Virus record (IMG/VR): IMGVR_UViG_3300048912_000043
Location: 1 to 41,965 of that record
Length of the DNA stretch: 41,965 nt
Direction: 5' to 3' (one strand)
Source of the DNA: a virus
The first letter of the stretch is position 1, and the number at the start of each line of letters is the position of its first letter. A program made the translations under genes and the position numbers. This document shows positions 39,011 to 41,965 of the stretch, piece by piece. A model generated the notes under the pieces. It was not told the origin of the DNA. It saw nothing but the letters and a program-made list of their open reading frames with translations, and searched no databases.

Positions 39011-39238
39011 GTGTACGAAGCTGCAAACGACGGCTGCGCCAACTGCTTGGCGCTGGCCTCAGTGCTAATGTCCAGCAAGAAGACAAAGCGCAGCGCCGAG
39101 CGATGTCGAAAGCGCGTGTCCAGGGTCCTGACAGGCCTTGTGACCGCGCCCCCGAAAGATGGCGCTCCAGATCCTTGCGACGCCATCGGAGCCATTCGCA
39201 GGACTTGTCTGACGTGCGGGCGGTGCGAGGGCATCTAG
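39011..39238 (+). CDS. small Cys-rich protein with GTG start
   Basis: 75 residues from GTG 39011, six bases behind GGGGAGG. CANC (about 9-12), then C32 and a C-terminal C-x9-C-x2-C-x2-C cluster (residues 56-72) suggest zinc binding; the middle is basic (KKTKRSAERCRKR). It ends 4 nt inside the convergent Cro-like gene. A longer open frame reaches 38993. It may be a regulator of the immunity region. Confidence 0.5.
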   Translation: MYEAANDGCANCLALASVLMSSKKTKRSAERCRKRVSRVLTGLVTAPPKDGAPDPCDAIGAIRRTCLTCGRCEGI

Positions 39239-39471
39239 GCGGCCTTCCCGACGAGGAAGCGCTCAAGAACGTCGATGTCGCTATCGCTGAGGCCGGCGAT
39301 CGGTCCGACCTTCATGCCGGTAGTCCGATAGATCTTGATCGCCGTGGGGCGCCGGATCGGCTTGTTTCCCGACGCGAGGTGGGAAATGTGCGATTTGCTG
39401 TAACCAAGCAAGCGCGCCAGATCGACGGGTCGAAGGCCGCGCTCCTTGAGAAGTGCTTCGATAGCGTTCAT
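39235..39471 (-). CDS. Cro-like HTH repressor
   Basis: 78 residues from ATG 39471 (GTG 39477 possible). A compact XRE/Cro-type HTH: LRPVDLARLLGYSKSHISHL, then SGNKPI. Faces away from the repressor gene across a region with GTTGCC operators, as lambda cro and cI do. Direction is the same as the replication/late operon. Which of the two is functionally Cro is inferred from size and place. Confidence 0.78.
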   Translation of the reverse strand: MNAIEALLKERGLRPVDLARLLGYSKSHISHLASGNKPIRRPTAIKIYRTTGMKVGPIAGLSDSDIDVLERFLVGKAA

Positions 39472-39480
39472 GGCCACTAG

Positions 39481-39497
39481 GTTGCCATATAGTCAAC
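39481..39497. promoter_or_regulatory. operator 1, GTTGCC...CAAC
   Basis: gttgccatatagtcaac, an imperfect 17-bp palindrome with GTTG/CAAC ends, lies just upstream of the Cro-like gene start. It differs by one base from the copy at 40709-40725. Confidence 0.65.
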
Positions 39498-39525
39498 ATG
39501 GTGGGAAGCCCCGGCCTGAATTTTT

Positions 39526-39549
39526 GTTGCCGGATGGGAAGTCGGCAAC
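39526..39549. promoter_or_regulatory. operator-like inverted repeat GTTGCCG/CGGCAAC
   Basis: A 7-bp perfect inverted repeat with a 10-bp centre, sharing the GTTGCC half-site of the other operators. It starts exactly 45 bp after operator 1. Confidence 0.55.
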
Positions 39550-39570
39550 GCGGACCGGCCGTGAGACAAA

Positions 39571-39587
39571 GTTGCCTATGGCTCAAC
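39571..39587. promoter_or_regulatory. operator overlapping the repressor start codon
   Basis: gttgcctatggctcaac carries the same ends as the other operators and contains the repressor ATG (39578). Binding here could give negative autoregulation. It starts exactly 45 bp after the operator at 39526. Confidence 0.6.
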
Positions 39588-39874
39588 GGCACTTCATTCG
39601 CGAATGGCGCAAGCATCGCGGGCTGACCCAGGATCAGCTCTCGGAGCGGATAGGCATCGACAAGAGCTATCTCTCGAAAATCGAGAACGGCAAGAAGCGC
39701 TACGACCAGCCGTTTCTAGAGGCCGCCGCCGAGGTGTTGCGTTGTGAGCCCGCGGATCTGATCATGCGCGATCCCACCGCGTCAGAGTCCATCTGGTCGA
39801 TCTGGGAACAACTTCAACCAACACAGCGCAGTCAGCTTGTCGAGATCGCCAACACCCTAAAGAAGGTCGGCTAG
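39578..39874 (+). CDS. XRE-family repressor, probable lysogeny regulator
   Basis: 98 residues from ATG 39578. HTH at about 8-62: FIREWRKHRGLTQDQLSERI, GIDKSYLSKIENGKKRY. A helical C-terminal part (WSIWEQLQPTQRSQLVEIAN) may dimerise. It lacks a peptidase domain, so it is not a LexA/cI type that cleaves itself; induction may differ. It faces the Cro-like gene, with operators in the gap and over its own start codon. It meets the acyltransferase stop tail to tail. Confidence 0.8.
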   Translation: MAQRHFIREWRKHRGLTQDQLSERIGIDKSYLSKIENGKKRYDQPFLEAAAEVLRCEPADLIMRDPTASESIWSIWEQLQPTQRSQLVEIANTLKKVG

Positions 39875-40716
39875 GCCCAGCAGTCGGCTAGCCAATAGGG
39901 ATGCTCCGATTGGGCCGCCTGTGTAACGTATTCCCGCACCTTAGCGGGCGCCTCGTTGAATGGCGCTATGCTTTCCCCTTTCATGAAGCCCTTTAAGTCG
40001 AAGGCTCCGTTTCGCAGGTCGAGCACAAATGGCGGACGCGGCTTGCGGTATCGGTGCTTTGCGTCAGGATCAAGCGCGAGCTGATTAAGCTGGCCGTGGT
40101 TCTCTAGCATATAGGCGGCGTCAAAATCCCACCAAGGGGCGAACGGGGCTCGGTCTCGCAGTTTCCGGGCCGGCACTCCGGCATATACCCCAAATGCCTC
40201 TACGTCGCGGGTGACAATCGCTCCCGCCCCTATGACTGCGCCATCTCCAATCGAGACCCCGTCCAACACAACCGCATTTGTCGAGATAAGCACGCCGTTG
40301 CCGATATTGACCTGATTGAACGGCTTCATGGCTGGGCGCGGGAAAGCGGTTTCAAAGACGGGCAGTCCGATAAACGACACGTTCACGGGCACGTCGTGTT
40401 CATGCTCCGCGCCACTCAGGATCTTCGCTGAGGCGTTGACCTCGCAAAAACGACCGATCCGCCCCAGCCTTCCACTGCCCCGAAACTGAATGCGCTCAAT
40501 GACCGACAAGGAGCCCGCTCCTACGTCGATAAACGCGCCATCCACCAAGACGCGGAAGTCGTAGTGTCCAAACATCGCCGAAAGCCTGGCGAACGGGGTG
40601 ACGCCGCCAAGCTTTGTGCGCACAGGTTGATTCCAATCCATGAACCACCATAGCTCGGCTAGGTAATTTTTAGGTTGCCTATTTGGCACTTTTCCCATTG
40701 ACGGGCAGGTTGCCAT
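39871..40716 (-). CDS. hexapeptide-repeat O-acyltransferase, probable lysogenic conversion gene
   Basis: 281 residues from ATG 40716 (GGGAGAG upstream). ATG 40698 and 40641 are alternatives, and a longer open frame reaches 40818. A left-handed beta-helix of hexapeptide repeats is clear in the middle and later part: VNIGNGVLISTNAVVLDGVS, IGDGAVIGAGAIVTRDV, then YAGVPARKLR. GAEHEHD at about 102-108 may hold the catalytic His. This fold is typical of CoA-dependent acetyltransferases acting on sugars. Next to the repressor and not part of replication or assembly, it probably modifies host surface polysaccharide in lysogens. Confidence 0.75.
   Translation of the reverse strand: MATCPSMGKVPNRQPKNYLAELWWFMDWNQPVRTKLGGVTPFARLSAMFGHYDFRVLVDGAFIDVGAGSLSVIERIQFRGSGRLGRIGRFCEVNASAKILSGAEHEHDVPVNVSFIGLPVFETAFPRPAMKPFNQVNIGNGVLISTNAVVLDGVSIGDGAVIGAGAIVTRDVEAFGVYAGVPARKLRDRAPFAPWWDFDAAYMLENHGQLNQLALDPDAKHRYRKPRPPFVLDLRNGAFDLKGFMKGESIAPFNEAPAKVREYVTQAAQSEHPYWLADCWA
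40674..40689. promoter_or_regulatory. operator-like GTTGCC-TATTT-GGCAC
   Basis: gttgcctatttggcac, close to the other operators, 35 bp before the copy at 40709. Upstream of the rightward early genes and inside the 5' part of the acyltransferase gene. Confidence 0.45.
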
Positions 40717-40725
40717 ATGGTCAAC
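40709..40725. promoter_or_regulatory. operator of the early rightward operon
   Basis: gttgccatatggtcaac differs from operator 1 by one base. It lies between the acyltransferase start (its minus-strand ATG is inside it) and the first early gene at 40754. A TTGACG at 40698 may be the -35 of the early promoter. The repressor bound here would silence both. Confidence 0.65.
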
Positions 40726-40753
40726 TCTCCCTACCAACAGGGAGCGCCGCCAG

Positions 40754-41020
40754 ATGGCCCCGGACAAAATGCAAGCGCTGGAGATCGCGATGGCCAAGGC
40801 CGTCGCTCCGTGCGCCAAGGCTGAGAAAGCCCAACCCCGCCAACCGCTGCTGATGAGCGCTCAGGCTCAGGTCGACCGCATGGTCGAGAAGGCCGAGACC
40901 GCCGTCAGCTACCCGCTCAGCTTCACCCGCATGGACGGCACGGTCGTTCACTGTGGCTACGGCTACGTGTTTGGCGATGCGGCTGATCGGGCCGAGGCCT
41001 TTCCGATGGCGGCTGAATAG
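40754..41020 (+). CDS. first gene of the early operon, hypothetical
   Basis: 88 residues with GGGAG upstream. The N-terminal half is helical and Ala/Lys-rich (KMQALEIAMAKAVAPCAKAE), the C-terminal part strand-rich (TVVHCGYGYVFG). No family recognised. Its place behind the operator suggests immediate-early expression. Confidence 0.6.
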   Translation: MAPDKMQALEIAMAKAVAPCAKAEKAQPRQPLLMSAQAQVDRMVEKAETAVSYPLSFTRMDGTVVHCGYGYVFGDAADRAEAFPMAAE

Positions 41021-41022
41021 CC

Positions 41023-41268
41023 ATGCCATCCACCATCAAGCCGAACCACGAAGCGCAGATGCGCCCGCTGGCGCTGACGGTCACGGCGAACCACACACTC
41101 GCCTTCGTCGGTGGTGACGTCCACTCCACCGTGGACTGGCCCGTGACCGAGACCCAGAACGCGGCGATCCAGTACTGGTCGCTCACGCTGGCCAACGACA
41201 TCCGCAAGGACGCGCTTGGCGCTACGGCCGCCCTGCTCGCCTCCGTGTTCGGGGAGCGTGCGCAATGA
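41023..41268 (+). CDS. hypothetical early protein
   Basis: 81 residues, 2 bp behind the previous stop. Strand-rich (ALTVTANHTLAFVGGDVHST) then helical. No family recognised. ATGA overlap with the next gene. Confidence 0.6.
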   Translation: MPSTIKPNHEAQMRPLALTVTANHTLAFVGGDVHSTVDWPVTETQNAAIQYWSLTLANDIRKDALGATAALLASVFGERAQ

Positions 41269-41504
41269 CCGCGCCCTTCCAGCCCCTCTTCTTCCAGGCC
41301 CACAGCGGAGCAGTCCACTTCCTCGGCCGCCCGCTGACCGAGTTCACCGCCCTTCGCGCGTCCGTCGCCCTTCGTAAGGCCGCGATCGATGCCCCGCTGG
41401 GCTCCCGCCTGGAAGCTGCATACGCCGACGCCAAGGAGCAGGCCGAGAAGGCCATCCGTCAAGCGCGTCTCCAGTCCACCACCATCACTGGCCTAAGGGC
41501 CTGA
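41265..41504 (+). CDS. hypothetical early protein
   Basis: 79 residues. A C-terminal long helix (EAAYADAKEQAEKAIRQARL) follows a short N-terminal beta part. No family recognised. Followed 20 bp later by the repeat-protein gene. Confidence 0.6.
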   Translation: MTAPFQPLFFQAHSGAVHFLGRPLTEFTALRASVALRKAAIDAPLGSRLEAAYADAKEQAEKAIRQARLQSTTITGLRA

Positions 41505-41524
41505 ACCCTAGGGGGGAATACATC

Positions 41525-41965
41525 ATGGCGAAAGCCAAGCTCTACCACTTCGAAGACCATCCGGGTCACCGCGAACAGCTTAAGCCATGGGCTGACAAGT
41601 GGATCGCCAACGCCATGTCAACCAAGGCCATGGACGATGCAGACCGCGAGGCCTGCCGTGAGGCAGTGATCGGCATGTACGCCGCCGCTGAGCTGCCGCC
41701 CCCCAAACATATTGTCTTCGTGCCCAGTCCGTTCGTTCTGGCCTTTGCTGGCGGCTTCTCGGCCGCTATTTGGCATCTCAGTAAGCGCGCCAAGCCTACT
41801 ACGACCAGGGACGCCACCAGGGCCGCCACCAGGGACGCCACCAGGGCCGCCACCGGGGCCGCCACCGGGGACGCCACCTGGGACGCCACCGGGGCCGCCA
41901 CCGGGGCCGCTACCAGGGACGCCACCGGGGACGCCACCTGGGACGCCACCGGGGCCGCCACCGGG
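41525..41965 (+). CDS. DUF6745-like repeat protein, N-terminal part (continues at 1)
   Basis: 147 residues to the window end, with AGGGGGGAA upstream of the ATG. Residues 1-94 are a helical N-terminal domain (HFEDHPGHREQLKPWADKW), with a hydrophobic stretch (FVLAFAGGFSAAIWHL, about 71-86) before the repeats. From 41807 the tetrapeptide repeats begin and run to the window end. Joined to 1-903 the protein is about 447 residues. The two domains flank the repeat like ends of a linker. The part from 1 shows DUF6745-like features; function unknown. Confidence 0.72.
   Translation, partial: MAKAKLYHFEDHPGHREQLKPWADKWIANAMSTKAMDDADREACREAVIGMYAAAELPPPKHIVFVPSPFVLAFAGGFSAAIWHLSKRAKPTTTRDATRAATRDATRAATGAATGDATWDATGAATGAATRDATGDATWDATGAATG
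41807..41965 (+). repeat. 12-bp coding minisatellite, left part
   Basis: Thirteen full units plus one codon, of form NGG-GMC-GCY-ACC. Units in order: RDAT, RAAT, RDAT, RAAT, GAAT, GDAT, WDAT, GAAT, GAAT, RDAT, GDAT, WDAT, GAAT. One unit has GCT instead of GCC (near 41909). It continues at base 1. Confidence 0.97.

Noticed and set aside
38653-39480. 275-residue ORF through the immunity region
   Set aside because: Gly/Arg/Pro-rich shadow composition and it runs antisense through the whole Cro-like gene; only its GTGA start looks gene-like.
41807-41965. CRISPR array or non-coding satellite
   Set aside because: Units are 12 bp with no spacers, and the array is in frame within a good ORF with a ribosome site and flanking protein domains.

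Overview
The window looks like one complete, circularly closed genome of a temperate, short-tailed (podovirus-type) phage. It is GC-rich. The family mix suggests an alphaproteobacterial host (a Caulobacterales- or Rhizobiales-like GC-rich bacterium); the host is an inference. The reading frame open at the last base (starting at 41525) continues in frame at base 1 and ends at 903, inside the same 12-bp coding repeat, so the window ends are an arbitrary cut in a circle, or in a circularly permuted genome.

Layout. (1) Control region, about 38.4-40.8 kb: a Cro-like and a repressor-like HTH gene face away from each other across an intergenic region with evenly spaced GTTGCC operators. Beside them lie a probable lysogenic-conversion acyltransferase, a small Cys-rich gene with its own promoter, and a further operator pair at 40.67-40.73 kb. 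(2) Early rightward operon, from 40754 through the window end to 9758: many small overlapping genes, the tetrapeptide-repeat DUF6745-like protein, an ERF-family annealing protein, an HNH protein, a cytosine DNA methyltransferase with a second long frame inside it, an excisionase-like HTH gene, and a tyrosine integrase. The integrase is followed at once by attP, a 48-bp copy of the 3' half of tRNA-Val(UAC) flanked by five copies of an 11-bp repeat. (3) A small accessory region, 9.9-12.1 kb: a zinc-ribbon gene, a strongly structured non-coding stretch with a tRNA-like element, a ribbon-helix-helix regulator facing a short operon, and a convergent terminator hairpin. (4) Leftward replication operon, 38435 down to 32274: HTH protein, VRR-NUC nuclease, DnaA-domain-IV-like protein, two DUF1376 proteins (one fused to HNH), and a T7-gp4-like primase-helicase split into a zinc-finger ORF and a Toprim/helicase ORF. 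(5) Leftward late operon, 32037 down to 12108: a consensus promoter followed by a terminator-like hairpin, then DUF5681 (putative small terminase), a large terminase split into ATPase and nuclease ORFs, portal, scaffold, SU10-type major capsid protein, adaptor, fibre, tail hub, GNAT-like protein, three ejection-type proteins, a terminator, an SGNH esterase cassette, membrane proteins (holin candidates), a T4-type lysozyme with C-terminal membrane helices, and nested Rz/Rz1 spanins.

How it works together: the repressor probably silences the rightward early operon at the 40.7 kb operators, and integrase acts at the adjacent tRNA-Val attP. In the lytic state the leftward operon supplies initiator-like and helicase-primase proteins, with no DNA polymerase seen, so host replication is probably used. 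The late operon then builds a podovirus particle and lyses the cell. Gene packing is extreme: 4-nt ATGA/GTGA overlaps are the rule, and several long out-of-frame overlaps (spanins, methyltransferase, excisionase/integrase, terminase, primase) suggest unusual dual coding. All family names are from reading the sequence; no database search was run.
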